This document shows positions 43,684 to 52,111 of a stretch of DNA of 64,000 nt, one piece after another; within the stretch, counting starts at the first letter, position 1, and every line of letters begins with the position of its first letter. The notes beneath the pieces were generated by a model, which was not told the origin of the DNA, ran no database searches, and saw only the letters and a program-made list of their open reading frames with translations. Source of the DNA: DYJK01 sp040755055 (GTDB lineage: Bacteria > Bacteroidota > Ignavibacteria > Ignavibacteriales > Melioribacteraceae). Both the position numbers and the translations under genes were made by a program. The DNA lies in the NCBI GenBank assembly GCA_040755055.1, contig JBFMBS010000017.1:1-64000 (forward strand). The letters run 5' to 3'.

Positions 43684-44685
43684 TCAATCGAGCAATCCAA
43701 CATTGGCAGACAAACCGAACTGCATATTAACTCTTGCAGTCTGCTGAATTCCGTTAACTTTTTGATAAGCCGGAATTTGAATGTAAGCATAAGCAGAGAT
43801 GGCATCGGTTACCTGAATATTCGCTCCCGGGCTTACAAAAACCCAATTACCGCCAGTGTTGCCGGGCGGAACATCTGCGGGATTTACATTGCCCACATCT
43901 GCTTTCTGCTGAAACTTACCGTTTACCTGTAAAAGCAAACTTGCACGCTGGACAAATTGATAAGCAGTTCCAACCGACACAATTAATGTATTTCCAAAAC
44001 GCCAATCATCTTTGCCCTTGCCGTTTGCCTGATATGTTGCACCAATTATAAGTGGTAGTTCACTATACAAACTGCCTGAAATTGTAGGAACGCTAATTAC
44101 AGCTTGTTTGTAGTTTGCACCAACTATAATATCATACGAACCGGTTCCGGGCTGTATAGTAACTTCAGCTTCCTCACCTTCAGCATTTTTAATATTTGTT
44201 ACACCGGTTGGAAGCTTAACGCCCAGCAGAACACTTAAGTATGGTTCAAACACTGAAGACGGTAATGTTAGAGCATATTGACCACTGAGAATTAAATCAC
44301 CAAGTCCATTGAAGTTCCAAGACTGCCATTTATTTTCTTCAAGATTTATATGACCGTGTTCGCGGCTAATAAACGGCAGCTCGATATTCAATCCGGCTCT
44401 TTCTGTAATTCCATACTGAAGCTGCAGAATGTCTCTTTGATTAATAGTTTGCACCTCATCGTGTTCTTGTCCGGCTTGCCTGAATGCGCCGACGGACGAC
44501 AATGAAGAACCAAGAAAAATTCTGTCCTGATTTATATATTCGCGTGCAATTGATAATTGCAACCAGCCCTCAGAAAGATAACGATGAGAATTTAACGGGC
44601 AAGTTGCCGAACCGCATCCCGCAAATGTATTGTATGACCAGCCAAATAAAATTAAAATTACTGGGATGATAATTTTACGACTCAT
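43684..44685 (-). CDS. Exported outer-membrane barrel protein with N-terminal CGSATCPL motif
   Basis: 333 residues. Signal peptide 1-22, then the mature protein begins GCGSATCPLNSHRY, a short Cys pair seen in a family of barrels in Chlorobi/Ignavibacteria. The rest alternates beta strands (GLNIELPFISREHGHI, LGDLILSGQYALTL, YLSVLLGVKLPTG, SAYAYIQIPAYQ) as in transporters of the meta-pathway group. The family function is unknown; the Cys pair at the periplasmic plug position could touch metal. AAAGGAG upstream. Confidence 0.7.
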   Translation of the reverse strand: MSRKIIIPVILILFGWSYNTFAGCGSATCPLNSHRYLSEGWLQLSIAREYINQDRIFLGSSLSSVGAFRQAGQEHDEVQTINQRDILQLQYGITERAGLNIELPFISREHGHINLEENKWQSWNFNGLGDLILSGQYALTLPSSVFEPYLSVLLGVKLPTGVTNIKNAEGEEAEVTIQPGTGSYDIIVGANYKQAVISVPTISGSLYSELPLIIGATYQANGKGKDDWRFGNTLIVSVGTAYQFVQRASLLLQVNGKFQQKADVGNVNPADVPPGNTGGNWVFVSPGANIQVTDAISAYAYIQIPAYQKVNGIQQTARVNMQFGLSANVGLLD

Positions 44686-44736
44686 TATAAGAACTCCTTT
44701 CTTATGCTTATTCTTTTATTCTACCAAACTCATAAA

Positions 44737-45795
44737 TTAGGTATCGCTTAAAGGCAAACTGAAATAGATTGATTTAATGCTGCCTTCAGTGGACTCAAAT
44801 TCTAAATCTCCGCCGTGTAACTTTATAATAGACGATGCAAGTGCAAATGAATATCCCTTCTCCGGATCTGCTACCAAATCAAACACTTCCGTTCCTTTAT
44901 TTTTTTGAAATCTTTTCTTCCCGTTCAGTGTTAGAGTTATTTTAGCCGTAGAATTATTTTTTGATGTTGATACCACCAGTTCTTTATTGCGCGTGTTCTT
45001 ATCAAGAAAACTTTGTGAAACCTGCTTTACGGCAAATTCAATTTGCCTTACATCCATATAAACCGGCGGCAGTTTTTCTTCATTAATAAAAGAAACAGTA
45101 TAACCGGGATTTTCCCGTATAACTTCATTCACACATTTCTTAGCAAGATGGAAAAAATTGTATTTAGTTTTCTTTATTGGTTTTGGCGCTGCGAGGTTAG
45201 ACAGATGAGATATGTGAGAACCCAAACGCTCTAATTTTTCAGACAGTAATTTTACAGTGAAAGAATTTCCATCACCGTTATTATAAATACTTGTAAGAGA
45301 TTTTGTTAATCCTTCACAAGCAGCATAATCATTTACAATATCTTTGTTGATAATATTTAAAACCGATGATACTTTTTCTAAAGCAGCCAATCGCGCTTTT
45401 TCATTCTGGACTTTTTTTAACTTATCTATCAACACCCCGGCAATTATGCCTACTGCCCAGATTAATATTAACTCTGAAATGTTTTCTGCAATATTTAACT
45501 TTGAAAAAAGACCGGCATTTATAGAATGCGGAAGATATAATATTGAAACCGCCAGAGCCAGTTTTACAGCTCCTTTTTTACCTAAGAATAAGGCAGCAAT
45601 AAAAACCGGAAAGAAATAAAGCTTTGTCAGAAGCTGGTGTAAAAATTCGAGATATATTTCTTCGCTGGCAAAAGTTTCGTAGTGAACAAAACTAATTAAT
45701 ACTGCTAATAAAACAGTTCCGCTTAATATCTTTCGTTTTTTATTACCTGCAACTTTGTCCAATATTTTATCGAATAACATTTTCATAATATTCAT
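44737..45795 (-). CDS. Membrane sensor-kinase-like protein with degenerate catalytic motifs
   Basis: 352 residues. Several N-terminal membrane helices (about 25-43, 60-75, 78-95, 108-128) precede a helical region and a C-terminal HATPase-like half. The expected H box is absent (NKDIVNDY in its place). The N box reads VKQVSQSFLD with no Asn in the usual position, and no DxGxG G1 box was found. Only the G2-like region remains: YSFALASSIIKLHGGDLEFEST. It therefore looks like a pseudokinase or a sensor that acts without phosphotransfer. No partner response regulator is adjacent. It lies inside the metal operon. Confidence 0.7.
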   Translation of the reverse strand: MNIMKMLFDKILDKVAGNKKRKILSGTVLLAVLISFVHYETFASEEIYLEFLHQLLTKLYFFPVFIAALFLGKKGAVKLALAVSILYLPHSINAGLFSKLNIAENISELILIWAVGIIAGVLIDKLKKVQNEKARLAALEKVSSVLNIINKDIVNDYAACEGLTKSLTSIYNNGDGNSFTVKLLSEKLERLGSHISHLSNLAAPKPIKKTKYNFFHLAKKCVNEVIRENPGYTVSFINEEKLPPVYMDVRQIEFAVKQVSQSFLDKNTRNKELVVSTSKNNSTAKITLTLNGKKRFQKNKGTEVFDLVADPEKGYSFALASSIIKLHGGDLEFESTEGSIKSIYFSLPLSDT

Positions 45796-45817
45796 AAATT
45801 ATTTTTGCTTTAACATA

Positions 45818-46279
45818 TTACTTTGCTTCCTGGTCGAATGAAATAAGAATATCTTCCTCTAATGCTTTCCCGGAAATTTCACTTAACCGTATTGTTAATT
45901 CATATTTGCCTTTGTCTGTAAATTTATATTTATGCTCGTATTCATTTGTTAGTGAATTATAGATTAGTTCCAATCCATTTAAGTAGGGGAACTTTTCTCG
46001 CTTATATCTACGTCGACGTGGACCATATTTTTTTATATCCAGATAAGACTTTATGCCTTCTATAGGCATAGTATCAGTTTTATTAAATAGTGAGAATGAA
46101 CAAAGATATTCATTATCATCCGATACACGTGTAATCCGAACTTGCATTTTATAATTATCAACATAAAAATCCTGCACAGCGCTGTTTTTGCCTTCTTCAA
46201 TTATAATTAACGGATTACATCCTGTTATAAAAAAGTATAGGAATATTATTGTTATAAAAATTTTCTTTTTCATTTTCAT
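45818..46279 (-). CDS. Lipoprotein, paralogue A
   Basis: 153 residues with a lipobox ITGC (Cys-21). The mature part contains FYVDNYKMQVRITRVSDDNEYLCSFSLFNKTDT and LTNEYEHKYKFTDKGKYELTIRLSEISGKALEEDILISFDQE. It is clearly homologous to the lipoprotein at 47825-48280, sharing the D-x-YKM, NEYL-S-SF and KF-KGKYE-TI-LSEI-GK-LE blocks. The beta-rich pattern resembles small Ig-like domains of periplasmic metal-handling proteins. Its ATG overlaps the stop of the TPR gene (46276-46279). Function unknown. Confidence 0.7.
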   Translation of the reverse strand: MKMKKKIFITIIFLYFFITGCNPLIIIEEGKNSAVQDFYVDNYKMQVRITRVSDDNEYLCSFSLFNKTDTMPIEGIKSYLDIKKYGPRRRRYKREKFPYLNGLELIYNSLTNEYEHKYKFTDKGKYELTIRLSEISGKALEEDILISFDQEAK

Positions 46280-47151
46280 TTTACTTTTGCACTGAAAAAA
46301 ATATTAATGTTTAACTCCAATTGAGCAGTAGGATTTTGTTGAGTTATTTTATTTGCTTCTTCAAATTCATTTTCTGCTTTCTCATTTTCACCATCAATTT
46401 TATAAAGAACTCCAAGCAGATAATGACCTTCCGGTTTAGATGAGTTTTCCGATTCATCTATCTTTGCATATTCCATTGCTTTTTCATAGTCTTTTTTCTT
46501 AAAATACACATCAGCAAGCAGCAGTTCCATTCTATTGAAACGCAAACCAAGCGATTGCATTTTATTTATTTCTGAAATAACCTTATCGTAATCTTTTAGA
46601 GACCAGTAAGCAATCGCCTTTCCTAAATAGCTTTCAATATCTAATTTCTCTCTGCTCAAAGCGCGGTTAAAAGATTCAATCGCTTCATTATACTTTTCAT
46701 TCTGTAGATAAATAATTCCTAATTGCCTTACAGAGTTTGGGCTTCTCGTATCAAGCTCTGCTGCTTTATTAAGATTTATAACTGCCTCATCAAGCTTTCC
46801 TATTAAACCGTAGAGAATTCCAAGATTATGAAATGCCCTTGCTCTTTGCGGATGAAACTTTACTGCATTCTTAAAATATTGCAGAGACTTTTCCTCATCT
46901 CCAAATCGCTGATGAATCACTCCAAGATTTGTAAGCGCATCATAATCCGTGCTGTCTGTTTTAAGAATTGCTTCATAATACTTGCGAATACTTTCAATAG
47001 AATTTCCTTCGTCAGCAATTTGGTCTAAAAGATTCTCCTGTTTTGTTGTATTGTTTACAGTGCCGTCTATACTCTGCGCAGTTATCCCGGCATTAAAGAC
47101 GATACAGAACCAACAAACAAAAACTATATTATTTGAGAAATATTTATTCAC
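46276..47151 (-). CDS. Exported TPR-repeat protein
   Basis: 291 residues. An N-terminal signal (VFVCWFCIVFNAGITAQ) is followed by at least six tetratricopeptide repeats, for example YDALTNLGVIHQRFGDEEKS, RAFHNLGILYGLIGKLDEAV and VRQLGIIYLQNEKYNEAIES. A scaffold for protein contacts in the periplasm or at the outer membrane. The start is GTG at 47151. Translationally coupled to the lipoprotein gene downstream. No enzymatic domain. Confidence 0.87.
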   Translation of the reverse strand: MNKYFSNNIVFVCWFCIVFNAGITAQSIDGTVNNTTKQENLLDQIADEGNSIESIRKYYEAILKTDSTDYDALTNLGVIHQRFGDEEKSLQYFKNAVKFHPQRARAFHNLGILYGLIGKLDEAVINLNKAAELDTRSPNSVRQLGIIYLQNEKYNEAIESFNRALSREKLDIESYLGKAIAYWSLKDYDKVISEINKMQSLGLRFNRMELLLADVYFKKKDYEKAMEYAKIDESENSSKPEGHYLLGVLYKIDGENEKAENEFEEANKITQQNPTAQLELNINIFFSAKVK

Positions 47152-47179
47152 AACTTTATCTCATTCAATCTTTTCCATC

Positions 47180-47746
47180 TCATCTATGTCTTCCTGCAGA
47201 ACGATGCCCGCCGGAAAATCCTCTGAATCCGTTACTACCTGAATAGTTTCCCCTGTAGCCGTGTCCGCCGAAATAACCGCGATTGTAATGACCGCCATAA
47301 GAAGGGAAGTGTGAAACAGATGGATAGTTTCTGTAATGCCCGCCGTAGTAACCAAAATAAAACGAAGAATACCACGGATAACCGTAGTAGTAACTGTATG
47401 GATAACCATAATAAGAAGAGCCGTAATAGTATCTTCTTATTTTACGTGTTGTAGGTTCGGCTGTTTTAATCATTGCATTAATGACTTTTTCGCTCACCCC
47501 GGCTTTCTTCAAGTAAACAATATCATCAGTTGTAAGCCCGAAGTATGAATACGTTGCTTTTATTTGAGATATAATTAATTCATCACTTACGCCTTCATTG
47601 CTCAAAGTGATAACCTCATCAATAGACATTGCGCTTGAATCCGGTGGAAGCTCATCTCGTGCAAACTGAGTTTCATACATTGAATAACATCCGGTGCTGC
47701 CTAAGGCAACTGCAACAACACCAACTAAAAAAATAATTCGTTTCAT
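47180..47746 (-). CDS. Lipoprotein with short helical domain and Tyr/Gly-rich tail
   Basis: 188 residues: lipobox GSTGC (Cys-20), then a helical module MSIDEVITLSNEGVSDELIISQIKATYSYFGLTTDDIVYLKKAGVSEKVINAMIKT made of two repeats of an L...GVS...I..I unit. This is followed by a low-complexity C-terminal ~85 residues very rich in Tyr, Gly, Ser and His (SSYYGYPYSYYYGYPWY, GGHYNRGYFGGHGYRGN). The tail could bind metal or associate with cell-surface material. AAAGGAG upstream. It sits between the TPR gene and paralogue B. Confidence 0.75.
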   Translation of the reverse strand: MKRIIFLVGVVAVALGSTGCYSMYETQFARDELPPDSSAMSIDEVITLSNEGVSDELIISQIKATYSYFGLTTDDIVYLKKAGVSEKVINAMIKTAEPTTRKIRRYYYGSSYYGYPYSYYYGYPWYSSFYFGYYGGHYRNYPSVSHFPSYGGHYNRGYFGGHGYRGNYSGSNGFRGFSGGHRSAGRHR

Positions 47747-47824
47747 AATTAACGCTCCTTTCGCTTAATGATAAACTCTTATATTATTTCCTTTATACCT
47801 ATATACCATTATACCTTTTTCTCT

Positions 47825-48280
47825 CTATAACACTTGGTCAAACGAAATAAGTAAATTTTTCTCTAATGGTTTTCCATTAATCTCACTCAATTCAATAGTT
47901 GATTCATACTTACCTTTGCTGCTAAATTTATATCTGAAATCATAGTCATTTGAGTTCGCATCATAAATCGGCTTTAATCCGTTAACCAATGTTTGTTTAC
48001 TATGCCTGTGCTTATAATGTGTTTTCGGATTTTCCGGATACTTCTTTATTTCTATTTCTGATTTTACATCTTTAATAGATGTATTCTCATTTTTATCAAA
48101 GAACGAAATTGAATAAAGATATTCATTATCAGTTGATTCAGTAATCTGAATCCACATTTTATAGTCATCAATAAAAAATTCCTGCAGTCTGTTGTTTGAA
48201 GCTATCAAACCAAGATTTATTGTCTGCACACATCCCGCAGTAAAAACTGCCAACACTATCACTACAAAAATATTTTTCAT
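47825..48280 (-). CDS. Lipoprotein, paralogue B
   Basis: 151 residues with lipobox TAGC. The mature part is homologous to paralogue A at 45818-46279: FFIDDYKMWIQITESTDNEYLYSISFFDKNE, and YDFRYKFSSKGKYESTIELSEINGKPLEKNLLISFDQ. GGAG precedes two adjacent ATGs (48283, 48280); the second has better spacing. The frame extends to 48307 without reason to use it. The two paralogues bracket the TPR and Tyr/Gly-rich genes, suggesting local duplication. Confidence 0.68.
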   Translation of the reverse strand: MKNIFVVIVLAVFTAGCVQTINLGLIASNNRLQEFFIDDYKMWIQITESTDNEYLYSISFFDKNENTSIKDVKSEIEIKKYPENPKTHYKHRHSKQTLVNGLKPIYDANSNDYDFRYKFSSKGKYESTIELSEINGKPLEKNLLISFDQVL

Positions 48281-48320
48281 CATTACTCCATTATTCCACG
48301 ACTCCATCTTCCATTTCTTT

Positions 48321-48353
48321 AAGTCCCCCTTTGGGGGATTTAGGGGGCTTTTT
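48321..48353. repeat. Palindromic repeat unit (CCCCCTTTGGGGG...TTTAGGGGG type)
   Basis: GTCCCCCTTTGGGGGATTTAG followed by GGGG. It shares the layout AGTCC-palindrome-GGATTTAGG with units at 48974, 53369 and 56145. It lies between PII and the lipoprotein gene. Confidence 0.6.
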
Positions 48354-48687
48354 ATATCGCACTCTCTCCTCTCTCATTCGTTCTAATCTTTACAACGCTG
48401 CTAACTTCCGTAACAAATATTTTTCCATCGCCTGGATTCCCCGTGTGTGCATTTTCCTGAATTGTATTCACAACCTGTTCAACCAACTCATCTTGCACAA
48501 CAACTTCTATTTTATTCTTAGGCACAAACTCAAAAATACCTTCCTCATTATTTTCCTTTTTACCTTTGCTTTTGCCGAATCCTTTTGTCTCAGAAATAGT
48601 TATTCCCGGAAGCCCTTCAATTTTATGAAGGGCTGTTACTACTTTAATTAACATAAACGGTTGCACAATGGCTTTTATCTCTTTCAT
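48352..48687 (-). CDS. PII-family protein of the metal-efflux-linked type
   Basis: 111 residues with the PII fold: MKEIKAIVQPFMLIKVVTALHKI, GITISETKGFGKSKGK, IEVVVQDELVEQVVNTIQENAHTGNPGDGKIFVTEVSSVVKIRTNERG. The B-loop (TGNPGDGKIFV) is intact. The T-loop lacks the Tyr51-containing segment uridylylated in GlnB/GlnK and reads KKENNEEGIFEFVPKN. PII proteins in RND metal-efflux operons (the PII-NG group) are known and fit this context. It likely binds a nucleotide and/or metal and tunes the pump. It starts 21 bp after the Cys-rich gene. Confidence 0.85.
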   Translation of the reverse strand: MKEIKAIVQPFMLIKVVTALHKIEGLPGITISETKGFGKSKGKKENNEEGIFEFVPKNKIEVVVQDELVEQVVNTIQENAHTGNPGDGKIFVTEVSSVVKIRTNERGESAI

Positions 48688-48708
48688 AAATATTTCCTTT
48701 AACTTTGT

Positions 48709-48921
48709 TTATTGAATAGAATTTTCTTCAATTTGTTTCGGTGGACACTTAACATTTCCGTAAGAACAGAAAACGCAGCATTCACCTTCTTTTGGTTTTA
48801 ATATTTTGCCGCATTGTGTGCATTCGTAAAAATGCACACAAGCGTCCATAGGCATTTCTTCTTTCTTTTCATAACCGCAATAAGGACATTTTATTTTTGA
48901 TTTTATTATTATGTTTTTCAT
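48709..48921 (-). CDS. Cys-rich zinc-ribbon-like small protein (GDCCVFCSYG family)
   Basis: 70 residues with nine Cys: KCPYCGYEKKEEMP, ECTQCGKILKPKEGECCVFCSYGNVKCPP. The GxCCVFCSYG..KCPP block is a family signature seen near mercury, arsenic and RND efflux genes. The two Cys pairs at each end suggest a zinc ribbon and an exposed metal-thiol site. Cytoplasmic, with no signal. Function unproven. It lies between the RND pump and PII genes. Confidence 0.78.
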   Translation of the reverse strand: MKNIIIKSKIKCPYCGYEKKEEMPMDACVHFYECTQCGKILKPKEGECCVFCSYGNVKCPPKQIEENSIQ

Positions 48922-48973
48922 AATATAGTTCTCATCTACTATCTCTCATTTTAACTACCGAAGATAGTCCTAA

Positions 48974-49004
48974 AGTCTCCCCTTCGGGGAGATTTAGAGG
49001 GGCT
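48974..49004. repeat. Palindromic repeat unit at the end of the RND pump gene
   Basis: AGTCTCCCCTTCGGGGAGAT then TTAGAGGGG. It supplies the last codons (Lys-Pro-Leu) and the stop codon of the pump gene at 48994, so the unit inserted at the gene end and changed its C-terminus. Confidence 0.6.
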
Positions 49005-52000
49005 TCTCTTCTTTTCTCTTCTCAAACCACATATAGAAAGTTGGCAGCACAAATAGCGTTAATATCGTTGAAGTAATAAGTCCGCCAATAACAACAGTTG
49101 CAAGTGGCCGCTGCACCTCAGCGCCGGCTCCGGTTGATATTGCCATAGGAATAAAACCAAGCGACGCAACAAGCGCGGTCATAAGCACTGGTCGTAACCT
49201 TGTTGCAGCTCCTTCTATAACTGCTTCTTCAAGCGGCTTTCCTTCTTGTCTTAAGTGATTTATAAATGAAACCATCACAACACCATTCAACACAGCAACG
49301 CCAAACAATGCTATGAATCCAACTCCGGCAGAAATACTAAAGTGCATTCCTCTTATCAGCAAAGAAAAAATTCCACCAACAATTGCAAAAGGAATTCCTG
49401 TATAAATCAGTAACGCATTTCTTATCGAACCAAATGAAATAAACAAAAGCAAAAAGATTAAGAAGAGAGAGAGTGGAACAACAATCACTAATCTTTCTCG
49501 TGCGCTTGCAAGCTGCTCAAATGTTCCGCCCCATTCCAAATAATATCCTGCCGGAAGATTCACTTTATCATAAATTGTTCTTTCGGCTTCTTCAACAAAG
49601 CTTCCAATATCTCTGCCTCTTACGTTTAGTTCAACAACAATTCTTCTCTGGCTGTGTTCCCGGCTTATTTGTGCGGGACCTTCTTCAACATAAACATCAG
49701 CAACCTGGCTAAGCGGAATGCTCGAACCAGTTGGCGTTGGAATTAAAATGTTTTTTATGACATCAACATTATTTCGTGCTTCTTTTGTAAACCGAACAAC
49801 CAAATCAAATCTTCTTTCGCCTTCAAACACTTCACCGGCAGATTTACCGCCAATTGCAGTTTCAATTATTTGATTAACATCTGCTACATTTATTCCGTAA
49901 CGTGCAATTTTGCCTCTGTCTATTTTTATCTGAAGCTGCGGCAGACCGGTTACCTGTTCAACTTTCACATCAGCTGCGCCTTCTATCTTTGTTACTACTT
50001 TTGCTATTTCCTCTGCTTTTTCTTTTAGCGTTTCCAAATCCTCGCCAAAAAGTTTTATTGCAATATCTGAACGAACTCCGGCGATTAACTCAGCAACTCT
50101 TAATTGAATCGGCTGCGAAAAACTGAATACCATCCCGGGAAGTTTTGAAAGCTGCTCGCTCATTGCATTAACAAGCTCTTCTTTATTCCGCCCGGTTGTC
50201 CATTCATCTTTTGGTTTTAGTTCAACATTGATATCGCTCATTTCAACTCCCATCGGATCCGTTCCAATTTCTGCACGTCCTGTTTTTGAAACCACATAAT
50301 TCACTTCCGGGAATTTTAAAATTTCTTTTTCTATTAAAGAAGATGTATTAACAGCAGTAGTTAAAGAAATGCTCGGAAGCCGCAATGCCTGTATTGCAAT
50401 TGAACCTTCATCAAGCTGTGGTATAAATTCACTTCCTAAAAAAGGAAATATGAAAAGACTTACAACTACAAATGCGCCTGCAGCGACTGTAACTATTATT
50501 CTTTTATGAAGAATTTTTCTTAGCAGCGGAACGTATTTCTTTTTTGTCCAAGAAATAATTGGACTTTCTTTCTCTGTTACTTTTCCTTTTCTATACATCA
50601 GTGCACTCATTACCGGTACATAAGTTAAGCTCAGAATCAAAGCGCCGATTAAAGCATACGTTACTGTATATGCCATTGGCTTAAACATTTTTCCTTCTAT
50701 TCCGGTAAGTGTCATAATAGGGAAGTAAACAATGATGATAATTCCAACAGCAAACACAACCGGTCTTCCAACTTCTAAAGCAGATTCAAGTATTGTTTCT
50801 TCTGTGCTTATTCCATTTCTTCTTTCGTGAAGTTTCCTGATAGTGTTTTCCACCATTACAACAGCGCCGTCAACAATCAGTCCGAAATCTATTGCACCAA
50901 GCGACATTAAATTTCCCGATACACCGGTTGCAACCATCATTATTACTGCAAACAACATTGAAAGCGGAATTACAGATGCAACAATAAATCCGCCGCGTAG
51001 ATTATAAAGAAGAAGAACGAGAATAAGTATTACAAGAACGCCGCCTTCAATCAAATTTGTTTGAACTGTTTTTATGGTTCGATTAACTAATTCTGCTCTA
51101 TCATAAAAAGGTTCGATTGTAACTGTATCCGGTAATGCTCTTTTTACAGTTTCAATTTTTTCTTTTACTCTATCAACTACCACACGACTGTTCTCACCTT
51201 TTAGCATCATTGTAATTCCGGCAGCAACTTCACCTTCGCCGTTCATCGTTACAGCGCCCTGCCTTATTGCTGAACCAAGCTGAACATCTGCTACATTATG
51301 AACATAAATCGGCGTTCCGTTTTCTAATGTTTTTACAATAATATTGTTTATGTCATCAATACTTTGCACTAAGCCGGAACCACGAACTAAATATTGTTCG
51401 TTTGCGTGTTCAATATATGCGCCGCCCGCATTGGCATTATTTTCTGTAACTGCATTGAATACATCTCTCAGCGTAAGATTGTAGCTTAAAAGTTTTTGCG
51501 GATCAATTAACACCTGGTATTGTTTTTCTAATCCGCCAAAACTGTTAACTTCATTTATTCCCGGGACTGTAAGCAATTGTCTTTTTGCAATCCAATCCTG
51601 GAGAGTTCTCATTTCCATTTGTGAAAGAGAATCTTCTTGCCCCTTTGGGAGTTGTTTGTTTTTATCTTTTGGTCTGATGATATATTGATAAATTTCACCA
51701 AGTCCCGTGCTTGTTGGTCCAAGTTCCGGTTTACCAAATTCCGGCGGAATATCTTCCATTGCTGTTTGCAGCCGTTCAAACACAAGCTGCCGTGCAAAAT
51801 AAATATCCACATTATCGTGAAAGACAACTGTTACCAATGATAATCCAAATTTTGAAACAGAACGGATTTCTTCAACATCCGGTATTCCGTTCATTGCTAC
51901 TTCAATTGGAAAAGTTATGTAACGCTCAACCTCAAGCGGTGCAAGAGTAGGTGAGTTAGTAAGTATCTGAACCTGAATATTTGTTACGTCTGGAACTGCA

Positions 52001-52110
52001 TCAATCGGTAAAATTCTAAAAGCAGCAATGCCGCCTGCTATAAGCAAAATAATTGCGAACAGAATCAGCAGCTTTTGCTTTAACGAAAATCTTAATATTC
52101 TTTCAATCAT
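48994..52110 (-). CDS. RND heavy-metal efflux pump, CzcA-type
   Basis: 1038-residue inner-membrane proton antiporter. The twelve helix RND layout is clear (ILPIDAVPDVTNIQVQI, LVTVVFHDNVDIYFARQLV, GFIALFGVAVLNGVVMVSF). The TM4 proton-relay segment reads GAIDFGLIVDGAVVMVENTI. Its D, D and E match CzcA-like Co/Zn/Cd/Ni pumps; Cu/Ag pumps (CusA) lack this DFG...D pattern. The start at 52110 has GGAGAGGA upstream and lies 1 bp after the adaptor stop. With the adaptor and TolC-type genes it forms a CzcCBA complex. Confidence 0.93.
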   Translation of the reverse strand: MIERILRFSLKQKLLILFAIILLIAGGIAAFRILPIDAVPDVTNIQVQILTNSPTLAPLEVERYITFPIEVAMNGIPDVEEIRSVSKFGLSLVTVVFHDNVDIYFARQLVFERLQTAMEDIPPEFGKPELGPTSTGLGEIYQYIIRPKDKNKQLPKGQEDSLSQMEMRTLQDWIAKRQLLTVPGINEVNSFGGLEKQYQVLIDPQKLLSYNLTLRDVFNAVTENNANAGGAYIEHANEQYLVRGSGLVQSIDDINNIIVKTLENGTPIYVHNVADVQLGSAIRQGAVTMNGEGEVAAGITMMLKGENSRVVVDRVKEKIETVKRALPDTVTIEPFYDRAELVNRTIKTVQTNLIEGGVLVILILVLLLYNLRGGFIVASVIPLSMLFAVIMMVATGVSGNLMSLGAIDFGLIVDGAVVMVENTIRKLHERRNGISTEETILESALEVGRPVVFAVGIIIIVYFPIMTLTGIEGKMFKPMAYTVTYALIGALILSLTYVPVMSALMYRKGKVTEKESPIISWTKKKYVPLLRKILHKRIIVTVAAGAFVVVSLFIFPFLGSEFIPQLDEGSIAIQALRLPSISLTTAVNTSSLIEKEILKFPEVNYVVSKTGRAEIGTDPMGVEMSDINVELKPKDEWTTGRNKEELVNAMSEQLSKLPGMVFSFSQPIQLRVAELIAGVRSDIAIKLFGEDLETLKEKAEEIAKVVTKIEGAADVKVEQVTGLPQLQIKIDRGKIARYGINVADVNQIIETAIGGKSAGEVFEGERRFDLVVRFTKEARNNVDVIKNILIPTPTGSSIPLSQVADVYVEEGPAQISREHSQRRIVVELNVRGRDIGSFVEEAERTIYDKVNLPAGYYLEWGGTFEQLASARERLVIVVPLSLFLIFLLLFISFGSIRNALLIYTGIPFAIVGGIFSLLIRGMHFSISAGVGFIALFGVAVLNGVVMVSFINHLRQEGKPLEEAVIEGAATRLRPVLMTALVASLGFIPMAISTGAGAEVQRPLATVVIGGLITSTILTLFVLPTFYMWFEKRKEEKPL

Positions 52111-52111
52111 A

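Noticed and set aside
47785..47820. Repeated TATACC-rich motifs here and at 55595-55622
   Set aside because: The two stretches are similar but short and AT-rich, with no clear structure; they cannot be separated from chance in this low-GC DNA.
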